DNA from: a virus
IMG/VR virus record: IMGVR_UViG_3300021197_000744
Span: 1 to 20,576 of that record
DNA: 20,576 nt
Direction: 5' to 3' (one strand)
The translations under genes and the position numbers were made by a program. Below the pieces are notes generated by a model. It made no database searches. It was given only the letters and a program-made list of their open reading frames with translations, and had not been told where the DNA came from. Below, in pieces: positions 1 to 7,521 of this stretch (the stretch's first letter is position 1; every line of letters begins with the position of its first letter).

Positions 1-2
1 CC

Positions 3-89
3 AGAAAGTTGAATCAATATGTTGATGGTGACGCTGAATCAAAATTAATTGAAAAAACTTTAATTAAACGATCAAAGGGTTTAAAATAA
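3..89 (+). CDS. 3' end of an upstream ORF (partial, unidentified)
   Basis: This frame is open from the window edge to a TAA at 87-89 and codes the last 28 residues of a possible protein, ending KTLIKRSKGLK. The peptide is charged and lysine-rich, with no motif I recognise. It stops 22 bases before the small terminase start, so it could be the last gene before the packaging genes. With only 28 codons visible, chance openness in AT-rich DNA cannot be excluded. No function is proposed. Confidence 0.35.
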   Translation, partial: RKLNQYVDGDAESKLIEKTLIKRSKGLK

Positions 90-111
90 AGTTTTCAATA
101 GGGTTTTATTT

Positions 112-552
112 ATGACGACTAAACGAGGAAGACCTAAAACTGTACCGCCACAAGTGCAGCTCGATGCGATATGCGAGTGGATAAGTGAAGGTAAAACATT
201 ATCGGCATATTGCCGTCAGCCCAATACGCCGGCTTTCAGAACGGTATACGCGTGGATAAACAAAGATCCAGATTTTGATGCGCGCTTTGCACGTGCGCGT
301 AAAATAGGGCACGACGCCATTGCGCAAGAATGCTTTGAAATTGCAGACGAACGGCCGCCTACCGATCAAACAGGTCGCACCGATGCTGGTTATGTTGCTT
401 GGCAAAAAAATCGCATACACACACGCACACAGCTTTTAGCCAAATGGGATAGACGTCGTTATGGTGATGGTAATGATCAGAATCAAGACCAACCATCAAA
501 TGGTTCAATCCAGAAAGTACAAATTGAAGTCATAGGCAAAGATGGAGATTAG
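112..552 (+). CDS. terS: Terminase small subunit (Sf6 gp1-like)
   Basis: 146 residues. The order of segments matches the Sf6-type small terminase family as I know it: a basic start (KRGRPK), a helix-turn-helix-like stretch at about residues 15-55 (ICEWISEGKTLSAYCRQ, then TVYAWINKDPDF), a helical middle (FARARKIGHDAIAQE) and a basic distal helix around 105-118 (TQLLAKWDRRRYGD). Small terminase forms a ring that recognises viral DNA and regulates the large subunit. The gene overlaps the large terminase by 11 bases, so the two are probably translationally coupled. The Shine-Dalgarno is weak (TAGGG about 10 bases upstream). Arginine codons are mostly CGN, like the first half of TerL and unlike most of the genes that follow. 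The family call is from recalled sequence patterns. Confidence 0.88.
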   Translation: MTTKRGRPKTVPPQVQLDAICEWISEGKTLSAYCRQPNTPAFRTVYAWINKDPDFDARFARARKIGHDAIAQECFEIADERPPTDQTGRTDAGYVAWQKNRIHTRTQLLAKWDRRRYGDGNDQNQDQPSNGSIQKVQIEVIGKDGD

Positions 553-1810
553 CGTCAAAGCCACTAAGCCGCAAGCGGACTTTTTCAATCTTGATTGTAA
601 GTTTCCGGCGTTTATTGGTGGTTTTGGTGTTGGTAAATCAGAGACAATGTGCAACAGTGCGTTACTGGATAGCCTAGAAGGCGGCGCAGACAGTTTAATT
701 GCGATGTATGAGCCAACGTACGACCTGGTGCGTTTAATACTCGCACCGCGCATGCAGGAGAAGTTGAGCGAGTGGGGTGTGCGTTATACCTACAACAAAT
801 CTGAGAATATAATCTACACGTCGAATGGTCAGATGGGTGATTTTATTTTGCGTACTTTAGACAACCCTGCCAGGATTGTGGGTTTTGAAGCGTTTAGATC
901 TAAAATTGATGAATTGGATACACTAAAGGCCGAACACGCGCAAGATGCCTGGAATAAAATCATTGCGCGTAATCGTCAGCGCCCAAGCACTTATCAAGCG
1001 ATGAGCAATAAGCCCATTAATACGGTAAGCATTTTCAGTACGCCAGAAGGCTTTAGGTTTGCATATCAACGTTGGTCTAAAAACAAAACCGACGATTATC
1101 AGATGATCCAAGCGCACACAGAATCAAATCCATTTTTACCCGATGATTATATTCAATCGTTAAAAGACACGTACCCGCCTGCCTTACTAAAAGCATATCT
1201 TGAAGGTCAATTTGTTAATTTAACCAGCGGTACGGTATATTCAAGTTATGATAGAAAAATACATAGAAGCAATGAAAAATATATACCAGGTGAGACCGTA
1301 CGCATAGGCTGCGATTTTAACGTAACTAAACAAGCCGCAACGGTATATGTAGTTAGAAATGGCGATGAGTGGCATTGTGTAGATGAATTAGTTGATATGT
1401 ACGACACGCCTGATATGGTTAATAAGATTAGACAAAAGTTCTCTAAGAGCATTGTGTACATCTATCCGGATGCATCGGGTAAAGCCAGGAAAACAGTTGA
1501 TGCAAGTAAGTCGGACATAGCATTGTTAGAACAGGCCGGCTTTAAGGTCAGAGTAAACAATTCAAATCCAGCTGTTAGGGATAGGATAATTGCATTTAAT
1601 TCGGCATTAGAGTCCAAGCGTGTTAAAATAAATGATAATATGTGTCCTGTTGTTGCAGATTGCTTAGAGCAGCAAGCATATAATGAAAAAGGCGAGCCTG
1701 ACAAAACTAGTGGCAATGATCACCAAAACGATGCGACCACGTACCCTATCGCGTACGAAATGCCTATCAGCAAACCTGTCAGTAACATTAACTTTAAATT
1801 TGCGGTGTAA
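542..1810 (+). CDS. terL: Terminase large subunit (ATPase plus nuclease)
   Basis: 422 residues, a normal length. The N-terminal packaging ATPase has a Walker A (GGFGVGKSE, residues 26-34), a likely Walker B with the catalytic acidic pair (KIDELD, 121-126) and a coupling motif (STPEG, 166-170). The C-terminal RNase-H-like headful nuclease shows its acidic residues in GCDFN (D258), YPDAS (D310) and GNDHQNDATTYP (D393/D397). The protein translocates DNA through the portal and cuts the concatemer. The start ATG lies inside terS (11-base overlap), and the portal begins 3 bases after the stop. Arginine codon use changes sharply at about base 1230, between the two domains: CGN-rich before, AGA/AGG-rich after. 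This is a possible recombination joint. All key motifs are intact. Confidence 0.95.
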   Translation: MEISVKATKPQADFFNLDCKFPAFIGGFGVGKSETMCNSALLDSLEGGADSLIAMYEPTYDLVRLILAPRMQEKLSEWGVRYTYNKSENIIYTSNGQMGDFILRTLDNPARIVGFEAFRSKIDELDTLKAEHAQDAWNKIIARNRQRPSTYQAMSNKPINTVSIFSTPEGFRFAYQRWSKNKTDDYQMIQAHTESNPFLPDDYIQSLKDTYPPALLKAYLEGQFVNLTSGTVYSSYDRKIHRSNEKYIPGETVRIGCDFNVTKQAATVYVVRNGDEWHCVDELVDMYDTPDMVNKIRQKFSKSIVYIYPDASGKARKTVDASKSDIALLEQAGFKVRVNNSNPAVRDRIIAFNSALESKRVKINDNMCPVVADCLEQQAYNEKGEPDKTSGNDHQNDATTYPIAYEMPISKPVSNINFKFAV

Positions 1811-1812
1811 TT

Positions 1813-3222
1813 ATGCCTATAGATACTAAAAATCCACAATACCAGTTATATAGTCCTGTATGGCAACGTACACGCGATGCTGTTGCTGGCTCGGTCAAAG
1901 TCAAAGAAAAGCGCAATGAATATCTACCTGTTCCAGATGCAGAGGCCGGTGAGGGCTTAGGTACTGAGTCATTAAGATACAGACAATACCTAAAGCGAGC
2001 TGTATATACTAACTTTACTGGGCGCACTAAAAACGCATTAGTAGGGGCGGCATTTAGGAAGAATCCAACAGCTGAATTACCCGAATCATTAAGTTATTTA
2101 CTGGATGATGCTACTGGTGATGGATTGCCATTATCACAGTTAGCCAAAGACACGCTCAGTGACTTACTAGAAACTGGTAGAGCTGGTTTCCTGGTTGATT
2201 ACCCTCAGGCCGATGATGGTTTAAGCGTAGAAGAAATTAGCCGACTAGACCTTAGGGCGTCAATTATTCCTTATTCAGCCGAAAGTATTATTAACTGGAA
2301 AACATCAGTAGTGAGTGGCCGTAAGCTGGTTACTATGATAGTGCTTTCTGAGTCATACTTAGAATCAAATGATGAATTTTCGCATGAGAGTAAGACACAA
2401 TATCGAGTGCTAAGATTACGTAATGACGGTTACACTCAGCAAATTTACCGAGATGAGGCAGCATATACAGATGAATTTTATCCTAAGCAGTATGATGGAA
2501 GTAGCTGGGATTTCATACCATTCCAGTTTATTGGTAGTAAAAATAACGATTCTACTGTTGATGATGCTCCTTTGTCTGATATTGCTAACGTCAATATGGC
2601 TCATTATCGCAATAGTGCAGACTACGAAGAAAGTTGTTTTATCACTGGTCAACCTACCTTATTCATTACTACAAGCTTTAGTGCAGACCAATTCCAGGAA
2701 ATAAACCCCAGGGGTATTAAGCTAGGCGCAAGGGCCGGTCATGTATTAGGTGAGTCTGGTTCTGCTACTTTGCTGCAGCCTAACGCAAACCAATTAGTAC
2801 TAGAGGCAATGAAAGCTAAAGAATCTCAGATGGTGGCTATTGGTGCGCGTATCATCACAGATAGAACTGGGAATGAAACGGCAGAGGGCGCAAGAATCAG
2901 ATTTGCATCAGAAAACTCAGTGCTCGGTGATGTTGTGCACAACCTATCAATGGCTATAAATAAGTGTGTTGAGTGGTGCGGTTTGTTTATGGGCGCAGCA
3001 CCAGATGATGTTAACTTTGATATCAACCGAGAGTTCTACGATAAGCAGGTTGACCCCCAGATGATTATGGCAATGGTTACTTTATTAGATAGAGATTTGA
3101 TTGCACATGGCGATGTATTTCAAAATTTAAAATCAGCTGGTCTTATCGACCCAGAGCGAACTTTAGAAGATGTACAAAGCGAATCAGGTGAAGTTAATCC
3201 ATTAGGAGGAAGCAATGGCTAA
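1813..3222 (+). CDS. Portal protein (DUF4055-like)
   Basis: 469 residues, typical of phage portals. It sits directly after TerL, where portals usually lie. The N-terminal half (YSPVWQRTRDAVAG, a YLPVPDAEAGEG segment, LKRAVYTNFTGRTKNALVG, then LLETGRAGFLVDYP near residues 110-135) resembles the DUF4055 portal family as I recall it. A portal forms a dodecamer at one capsid vertex, through which DNA enters and leaves and to which the connectors bind. The C-terminal part (residues 330-420) is helical, with the ARIITDRTGNETAEGARIR stretch typical of the family. The gene ends in an 8-base overlap with the next small gene. A good GGAGG lies just before that next start. Confidence 0.88.
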   Translation: MPIDTKNPQYQLYSPVWQRTRDAVAGSVKVKEKRNEYLPVPDAEAGEGLGTESLRYRQYLKRAVYTNFTGRTKNALVGAAFRKNPTAELPESLSYLLDDATGDGLPLSQLAKDTLSDLLETGRAGFLVDYPQADDGLSVEEISRLDLRASIIPYSAESIINWKTSVVSGRKLVTMIVLSESYLESNDEFSHESKTQYRVLRLRNDGYTQQIYRDEAAYTDEFYPKQYDGSSWDFIPFQFIGSKNNDSTVDDAPLSDIANVNMAHYRNSADYEESCFITGQPTLFITTSFSADQFQEINPRGIKLGARAGHVLGESGSATLLQPNANQLVLEAMKAKESQMVAIGARIITDRTGNETAEGARIRFASENSVLGDVVHNLSMAINKCVEWCGLFMGAAPDDVNFDINREFYDKQVDPQMIMAMVTLLDRDLIAHGDVFQNLKSAGLIDPERTLEDVQSESGEVNPLGGSNG

Positions 3223-3487
3223 AAAAATTGATAAATCTAAAATGAAGTGTAACACACCTAAACGTACACCAAGCCATCCAACTAAATCACATGTTGTAAA
3301 GGCTTGTGAAAATGGTAAAGAAAAAATAATTAGATTCGGTCAGCAAGGTGTAAAAGGTTCACCACCTAAGCAGGGTGAAAGTAAAGCTGCTAAAGCCAGA
3401 CGTGCCTCATTTAAAGCGAGACATAAAGAGAATATTAAAAAAGGCAAAATGAGCGCAGCTTACTGGGCTAATAAGGAAAAATGGTAA
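3215..3487 (+). CDS. Small basic protein beside the portal, function unknown
   Basis: 90 residues with a very high lysine and arginine content. The start is well supported: a GGAGG lies 6-10 bases upstream and the gene overlaps the portal end by 8 bases. Visible segments are a Cys-containing basic N-terminus (KMKCNTPKRTPSHP), then KSHVVKACENGKEKIIRFGQQGVKGSP, and a charged helical C-terminus (FKARHKENIKKGKMSAAYWANKEKW, residues 66-90). I recall similar small proteins in other phage structural clusters, so it looks like a conserved phage family, but I know no function. Its charge suggests nucleic-acid contact, or a role as an internal or minor head component. That is inference only. There is no transmembrane segment or signal peptide. 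Confidence 0.8.
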   Translation: MAKKIDKSKMKCNTPKRTPSHPTKSHVVKACENGKEKIIRFGQQGVKGSPPKQGESKAAKARRASFKARHKENIKKGKMSAAYWANKEKW

Positions 3488-3520
3488 TGACATGCACTTG
3501 TAAAAGAAAAAGCCTAGTAA

Positions 3521-4597
3521 ATGAATGCTAATGACAAGATTGTTGATGGTATAACACGGCATCATATTTTCGTACAAAGGTATGCAAAAGGTCGAGAGAA
3601 TGAAGCAAGCCAATACATTGGCAGGCTGATAGATACCGTTATCAATCGTATAGAGAAAGGTAACATCACGCAAATATCTAGAGCCAGGTTAGGTGCTTTT
3701 TTGTTAGATCTAACGCAGACTGTCAGATTGTTTAATGATGAGCATTCTAGTGTATTATTAAATCAAGTAGTAGACTTTGCTATAAAAGACGCTGAGACAC
3801 TCGGCGCTATTGTGCAAAACGCAGTTGAGGCACAAATAGCACTACCAACAGCGACGCAGCTAGAAAGTGCCGTATTTACTAACGTGATGGATTTAGAGCC
3901 AGCAAAAGGTTATACAATAAGCTCTATTCTGTCAGAGTTCGGTGATAAGAAAGCCAGGCAGATAGAGCAATATATTCGTGATGGGTTTGCGTTAGGCGAA
4001 ACAACCGACCAAATAGCGTCTAGAATACGCGACACGGCGTTTATGATGAAAAGCCAAGCAAAAGCATTAGCTAGGACTATTGTTAATCATACAGCTACCC
4101 AGGCGCGCAATACGACCATGAAAGAAAACACTGATATACTAGATGGATACAAATGGATTGCCACCTTAGATAGTAGAACGAGTTTAGTCTGCGCCAGTCG
4201 TGACGGTATTCTTTACGATATGGACGATAATAATCCTAAACCGCCGGCACATTTTAATTGTCGCAGCACTATTACATATGTTGTTAAACCTGAGTTTAAT
4301 TTAGGCGGTAATGTAGATATTAAACGACCATCAAAAGGCGCCAGCGGCACAAAGCGAGTGAGCCAAGACACAAACTACGCCAGGTGGTTAAAAAGGCAGC
4401 CTGCGAGTTTCCAGGATGAGATATTAGGTGATAAAAAAGGTAAGCTATTTCGTAGGGGTAAGGTTAAGCTGCAAAACTTTGTTGATGAACAAGGCCGGCC
4501 GCTATCATTAGACCAGCTCGAGGCGCTTGAGCGTAGGATTAATGTGGTACCTAATATTGTTAATAGGATTAGTCCATTAGGCTTACCTAAACCTTAA
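3521..4597 (+). CDS. MuF-like minor head protein
   Basis: 358 residues. The Mu F / SPP1 gp7 core is clear at about residues 170-255: KALARTIVNHTATQARN, a central GYKWIATLDSRTSLVCASRDG, then PPAHFNCRSTITYVV. The family's conserved Cys-His-Cys set is present at C224, H244 and C247. MuF proteins bind the portal inside the capsid and can be ejected with the DNA. The C-terminal segment (residues 286-335: YARWLKRQPASFQDEILG, then LFRRGKVKLQNFVDEQGRPLSL) is a familiar extension of this family. I see no fused toxin domain. The start ATG follows an in-frame stop directly, so it is the first possible one, but its Shine-Dalgarno is poor. A 14-codon mini-ORF (3487-3531) leads into it and may supply coupling. 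Confidence 0.92.
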   Translation: MNANDKIVDGITRHHIFVQRYAKGRENEASQYIGRLIDTVINRIEKGNITQISRARLGAFLLDLTQTVRLFNDEHSSVLLNQVVDFAIKDAETLGAIVQNAVEAQIALPTATQLESAVFTNVMDLEPAKGYTISSILSEFGDKKARQIEQYIRDGFALGETTDQIASRIRDTAFMMKSQAKALARTIVNHTATQARNTTMKENTDILDGYKWIATLDSRTSLVCASRDGILYDMDDNNPKPPAHFNCRSTITYVVKPEFNLGGNVDIKRPSKGASGTKRVSQDTNYARWLKRQPASFQDEILGDKKGKLFRRGKVKLQNFVDEQGRPLSLDQLEALERRINVVPNIVNRISPLGLPKP

Positions 4598-4635
4598 TTA
4601 CATAGTTTTTATAAATATGCTATTATACATATAAT
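4598..4635 (+). promoter_or_regulatory. Candidate promoter before the scaffold and coat genes
   Basis: The 83-base gap between the MuF gene and the scaffold is one of the longest non-coding stretches here and is very AT-rich. It contains an extended -10 (TGC then TATTAT, 4618-4626) and a second -10-like TATAAT at 4630-4635. A -35-like TTACAT at 4598-4603 lies 17 bases before TATTAT, but it matches the consensus poorly. A promoter here would boost the highly needed scaffold and coat proteins. This rests on sequence pattern alone, and AT-rich DNA yields such matches by chance. Confidence 0.3.
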
Positions 4636-4680
4636 TACAAAACACGCGTTAGGCGCAATCCATTAAAAACGAGGTTAGCA

Positions 4681-5343
4681 ATGGAATTTTTAAATGACAT
4701 CGAACTAGAGGCCGATGTAAAACAGCAACTAGAAACAAAAATAAAAGAAACCCTGCAAACAACAGTCGAGGCTGAAGTAAAAGGGCTAAAAGCTAAAAAC
4801 GACGAGCTACTAGGTAAATTTAAGACTTATGAACAGCAAAAGCAAGAGGCAGAGCAACAAGCCAAATTGATAGCTGAGCAGAAAGCAAAGACTGAGAATG
4901 ATTATAAGCAGTTATTCGAGAGTCAAAAGAACGAAACAGAACAGTATAAAAAGCAGCTTGAGGATATGAATAAGAATATCGTTAAGCAGAAGATTAACGG
5001 AGAGGCGGCTAAGATTGCCTCACGTATGACAAAAGACACTAGCAAAGCGAGCTTATTGCAAGAGCAAATTGAACGCAGATTAACGCTAGTTGATAACGAA
5101 ATTCGAGTAGCTGATGAGTCAGGCCAACTGACTGTTAGCACACTTGATGAGTTGGAAGGTTCGATTAGGTCGAATTATCCATTTTTAGTAGATGGCGTAC
5201 AGTCACAAGGTGGCGGCGCAGTTCGTAGTGAAAGCAAGGCGGAAACTACAAGCAAATTAAGTCGTGCCGATTTTGACGCAATGAAGCAAGGTGAAAGAGC
5301 CGAGTTTATTAAGTCTGGTGGCAAAATTTTTGATGATATTTAA
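4681..5343 (+). CDS. Capsid scaffolding protein
   Basis: 220 residues, acidic and almost wholly helical. Residues 15-110 form a long coiled coil rich in E, K and Q (KAKNDELLGKFKTYEQQKQE, then further EQ/KQ-rich helix). Residues 120-165 carry a helical segment followed by a loop, and the C-terminus (SRADFDAMKQGERAEFIKSGGKIFDDI, 194-220) is the short conserved hook of GP20-type scaffolds. The protein would organise coat subunits into a prohead and then leave. Its position right before the coat gene and the absence of a prohead protease support this. GAGG lies 8-11 bases before the start, and the stop is 11 bases from the coat start. Confidence 0.85.
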   Translation: MEFLNDIELEADVKQQLETKIKETLQTTVEAEVKGLKAKNDELLGKFKTYEQQKQEAEQQAKLIAEQKAKTENDYKQLFESQKNETEQYKKQLEDMNKNIVKQKINGEAAKIASRMTKDTSKASLLQEQIERRLTLVDNEIRVADESGQLTVSTLDELEGSIRSNYPFLVDGVQSQGGGAVRSESKAETTSKLSRADFDAMKQGERAEFIKSGGKIFDDI

Positions 5344-5354
5344 GGAATTTTAAT

Positions 5355-6275
5355 ATGGCGAACGTATTAACAAACTTAGCCGCTGACATTTATAAAGCGG
5401 CAGATGTAGTAGGTCGAGAGCTAGTAGGATTTATCCCAGCGTCGACTATCAATGCAAATGGTTCAGAGCGTGTTGCAAAAGGCGATACAGTTCGAGCATC
5501 TTTCACACGTGCAGCAACTGCTGTTGATGTGTCAGAATCAATGACAATCCCAGAGGGAACAGATCAAACTGTAGATAGCAAAACGCTATCTATCAGCAAG
5601 GCGCGAGCTGTTCAGATCCCTTATACTGGTGAAGATATTTTACACCTTAACAATGGTATTGGTTTTGAGACTGTATACGGTGATCAAATCGTACAAGCTA
5701 TGCGTACAATCACCAATGAGATTGAACTTGACTTAGCTACAGAAGCAGCTACAGAAGCTACTGCAGGTAGCATCGGTACAGCTGGTACTACGCCGTTTGC
5801 ATCTGGTTTTGGTGAAGTTGCTGACTTACGCAAATTGTTAGTTGATAACGGTATGCCTACTAATGATGGTTTAGCGTCATTAATCGTTGACACTGCGGCT
5901 GGTGCAAACTTACGCCAGTTAGCTCAGTTACAACGTGCTAATGAGGCTGGTGGTACTGACTTATTACGTCAAGGTATCTTACTAGATTTACAAGGTGTTG
6001 CAATTCGCGAATCAGCGAATGTTGATGTTGACGGTACAAACAATCCAATTAACATCATTATGCACCGTAACGCTATGGAATTAGCAGTACGTGCGCCAGC
6101 CGTTCCTAACGGTGGTGACTCTGCTGATGACGCTATGTTGGTTCAAGACCCTCATTCAGGTATGGTATTCGAAGTACGTATGTACAAAGGTTACCGTAAA
6201 TCAATGATTGAAGTTGCAGCCGCTTGGGGTGTTAAAGCGTGGAAACCTGAATTTATTGGTACACTTTTAGGTTAA
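5355..6275 (+). CDS. Major capsid protein (P22 coat-like)
   Basis: 306 residues. The sequence follows the P22-like coat family as I know it: the start (LTNLAADIYKAADVVGRELVGFIP), a strand-rich segment (GDTVRASFTRAATAVDVSES), the spine helix (GDQIVQAMRTITNEIELDLA, 109-128), LRKLLVDNGMPTN (158-170), ANEAGGTDLLRQGILLDLQGVAIRES (195-220) and the end (VAAAWGVKAWKPEFIGTLLG). This HK97-fold protein forms the icosahedral shell. The usual insertion domain is not seen: after IRES (about residue 222) the chain goes nearly straight to the MHRNAMELAVRAP strand, which explains the 306-residue length against about 430 in P22. Synonymous codons are uniform, as expected for a highly expressed gene. A hairpin follows the stop. 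Confidence 0.93.
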   Translation: MANVLTNLAADIYKAADVVGRELVGFIPASTINANGSERVAKGDTVRASFTRAATAVDVSESMTIPEGTDQTVDSKTLSISKARAVQIPYTGEDILHLNNGIGFETVYGDQIVQAMRTITNEIELDLATEAATEATAGSIGTAGTTPFASGFGEVADLRKLLVDNGMPTNDGLASLIVDTAAGANLRQLAQLQRANEAGGTDLLRQGILLDLQGVAIRESANVDVDGTNNPINIIMHRNAMELAVRAPAVPNGGDSADDAMLVQDPHSGMVFEVRMYKGYRKSMIEVAAAWGVKAWKPEFIGTLLG

Positions 6276-6279
6276 TACA

Positions 6280-6305
6280 TGATGGGCGGCTGATGTCGCC
6301 CGTTA
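6280..6305 (+). terminator. Hairpin after the coat gene (possible partial terminator or RNA stabiliser)
   Basis: Bases 6280-6288 (TGATGGGCG) pair with 6297-6305 (CGCCCGTTA). This gives a 9-bp stem with two G-U pairs around an 8-base loop; the core is GGGCG/CGCCC. Only a short, impure T stretch follows (CTCTTTA), so it would be a weak intrinsic terminator. Its place in the 51-base gap directly after the coat gene fits an element that makes coat mRNA more abundant than downstream mRNA, either by partial termination or by blocking 3' exonuclease. Confidence 0.5.
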
Positions 6306-6326
6306 CTCTTTAGGGTGAGGTAAATA

Positions 6327-6803
6327 ATGGCGTTAATTATAGAAGATGGCTCAATAGTCACTAACGCAAATAGCTACATTACAGTACAGGAGTTCCTGGA
6401 TTGGATGATTGCTAGAGGCTATCCGTGCGAACACGCAGAGTCGCATGTTGAGGAACATATCTTAAAAGCTATGGACTACATCGAAAGTCTTAATTTTATG
6501 GGTATTAAATATACCAAAGAACAGCCATTACAATTCCCTAGAGACAGATTATTTATTGATGGCTACAGTGTTGAGGCTAATGAGATACCAAAGGAGCTTA
6601 AAGAGGCGCTATATAACGCCACTAAAGCTGACCATGACGGTGACTTAGCTACACAGCCAGTAGAGCGTCAAACAGTTAAAGAAAAGATAGGCGATATTGA
6701 GGTAGAATATAAGTCTACCTCAAGCATGCGGCGTCAAACGCCAGGGCTATCTAACGCACTTAGAAAGTTGGTCATTCCTACTACTATGGTAAGTAGAGCA
6801 TGA
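6327..6803 (+). CDS. Head-tail adaptor (gp6-like, DnaT-like domain family)
   Basis: 158 residues. It starts LIIEDGSIVTNANSYITVQEFLDW and continues with paired helices (EEHILKAMDYIESLNFMGIK), a LQFPRD segment at about 71-76 and IPKELKEALYNATKAD. That is the pattern of phage adaptor proteins often annotated as DnaT-like ssDNA-binding, which sit under the portal as a ring. The later EKIGDIEVEYKS segment is the usual C-terminal arm. It is the first gene after the coat, where connectors are expected. GGTGAGG precedes the start. Its stop overlaps the next gene's start (ATGA), the first of three such overlaps. The DnaT label reflects family naming, and a structural role is far more likely. Confidence 0.8.
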   Translation: MALIIEDGSIVTNANSYITVQEFLDWMIARGYPCEHAESHVEEHILKAMDYIESLNFMGIKYTKEQPLQFPRDRLFIDGYSVEANEIPKELKEALYNATKADHDGDLATQPVERQTVKEKIGDIEVEYKSTSSMRRQTPGLSNALRKLVIPTTMVSRA

Positions 6804-7144
6804 ACTACGCAACTATCGCACAATCAGCCACAACTTTGATTACTAAGTTTGGTAGGCAGCTTACTTTTACCCGGGTAACGAATGGCGATTACAACCCAGT
6901 AACAGGCAATACTGCCAATACTGAAATACAATATAATAAGTTTGCATGTGTATTTGATTACACCGAGCAGGACAGATTAAATACAAACGTATTACAAGGT
7001 GATAAGCGGTTGCTAGCAGAGGCATATGTATATGAGGTGGGTGATAAGGTAAGTATTGACGGTAAGTCTTATGAGGTTATTGCTATCGAATTATCTATGC
7101 CTGCCGATGAGATATTATCAGCCACCTTACAGGTTAGAGCATGA
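6800..7144 (+). CDS. Head closure / head-tail stopper protein
   Basis: 114 residues, predicted largely beta. It starts ATIAQSATTLITKFGRQLTFTRV and has a small barrel ending DKVSIDGKSYEVIAIELSMPADEILSATLQVRA. This size, position and ending (a strand pair at the hydrophobic IDGKSYEVIAI, then a last strand) fit stopper proteins of the SPP1 gp16 / HK97-type connector, which plug the channel after DNA is packed. The gene is joined by ATGA overlaps on both sides. The call rests mainly on gene order and fold-like pattern, since sequence identity in this family is low. Confidence 0.65.
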   Translation: MNYATIAQSATTLITKFGRQLTFTRVTNGDYNPVTGNTANTEIQYNKFACVFDYTEQDRLNTNVLQGDKRLLAEAYVYEVGDKVSIDGKSYEVIAIELSMPADEILSATLQVRA

Positions 7145-7521
7145 GTAATTTTAAGTTAGCCATTGATAACTTTGCCGAGATACCTGAAAAAGTAATCAGA
7201 GGCGGTACTTTAAATTTATTCAATAATATAGTTATAGGGACGCCTGTAGACACAGGTAGAGCCAGAGGTAATTGGTTTACTAGTATTTCATCGCCATCAA
7301 ACGCAGTAAGGTCGGCCACTAATGAGCAAGCCAGTATATCAGATGCGAATATAACAGTTTCTACCTGGGATGTTAGCGATTCAATACATATAACTAATAA
7401 CTTACCGTATATAATGAGACTTGAATACGGATACAGTAAACAAGCCCCTAGTGGTTGGGTAAGAAAGTCGGTAGCAAGATTTCAAGATGTATTTGATAAA
7501 GAGGCTAGAAAATACAAATGA
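7141..7521 (+). CDS. HK97 gp10-like neck / tail-completion protein
   Basis: 126 residues. The HK97 gp10 family pattern is visible: an N-terminal helix (FAEIPEKVIRGGTLNLFNNIV), the signature TPVDTGRARGNW at about 38-49, a beta core (ITVSTWDVSDSIHITNNLPYIMRLEYGYSKQAPSGWVRKSVARF, broken here as 70-113) and a last helix. Proteins of this family sit between the head connector and the tail in siphophages. ATGA overlaps bind it to the stopper gene and to the tail terminator gene, so the three are probably made in step. Confidence 0.85.
   Translation: MSNFKLAIDNFAEIPEKVIRGGTLNLFNNIVIGTPVDTGRARGNWFTSISSPSNAVRSATNEQASISDANITVSTWDVSDSIHITNNLPYIMRLEYGYSKQAPSGWVRKSVARFQDVFDKEARKYK

Noticed and set aside
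2423-2704. 93-codon + strand frame inside the portal gene
   Set aside because: It is an overlapping out-of-frame ORF in AT-rich DNA, with a random hydrophobic composition and no ribosome site.
4577-4590. Inverted repeat TTAGG/CCTAA at the end of the MuF gene as a terminator
   Set aside because: The stem is only 5 bp, lies inside the coding end, and has no T-run directly after it.
4610-4617. TATAAATA, identical to the T4 late promoter core
   Set aside because: T4 late promoters need a phage sigma and clamp system not expected in this siphophage. The match is likely chance in AT-rich DNA.
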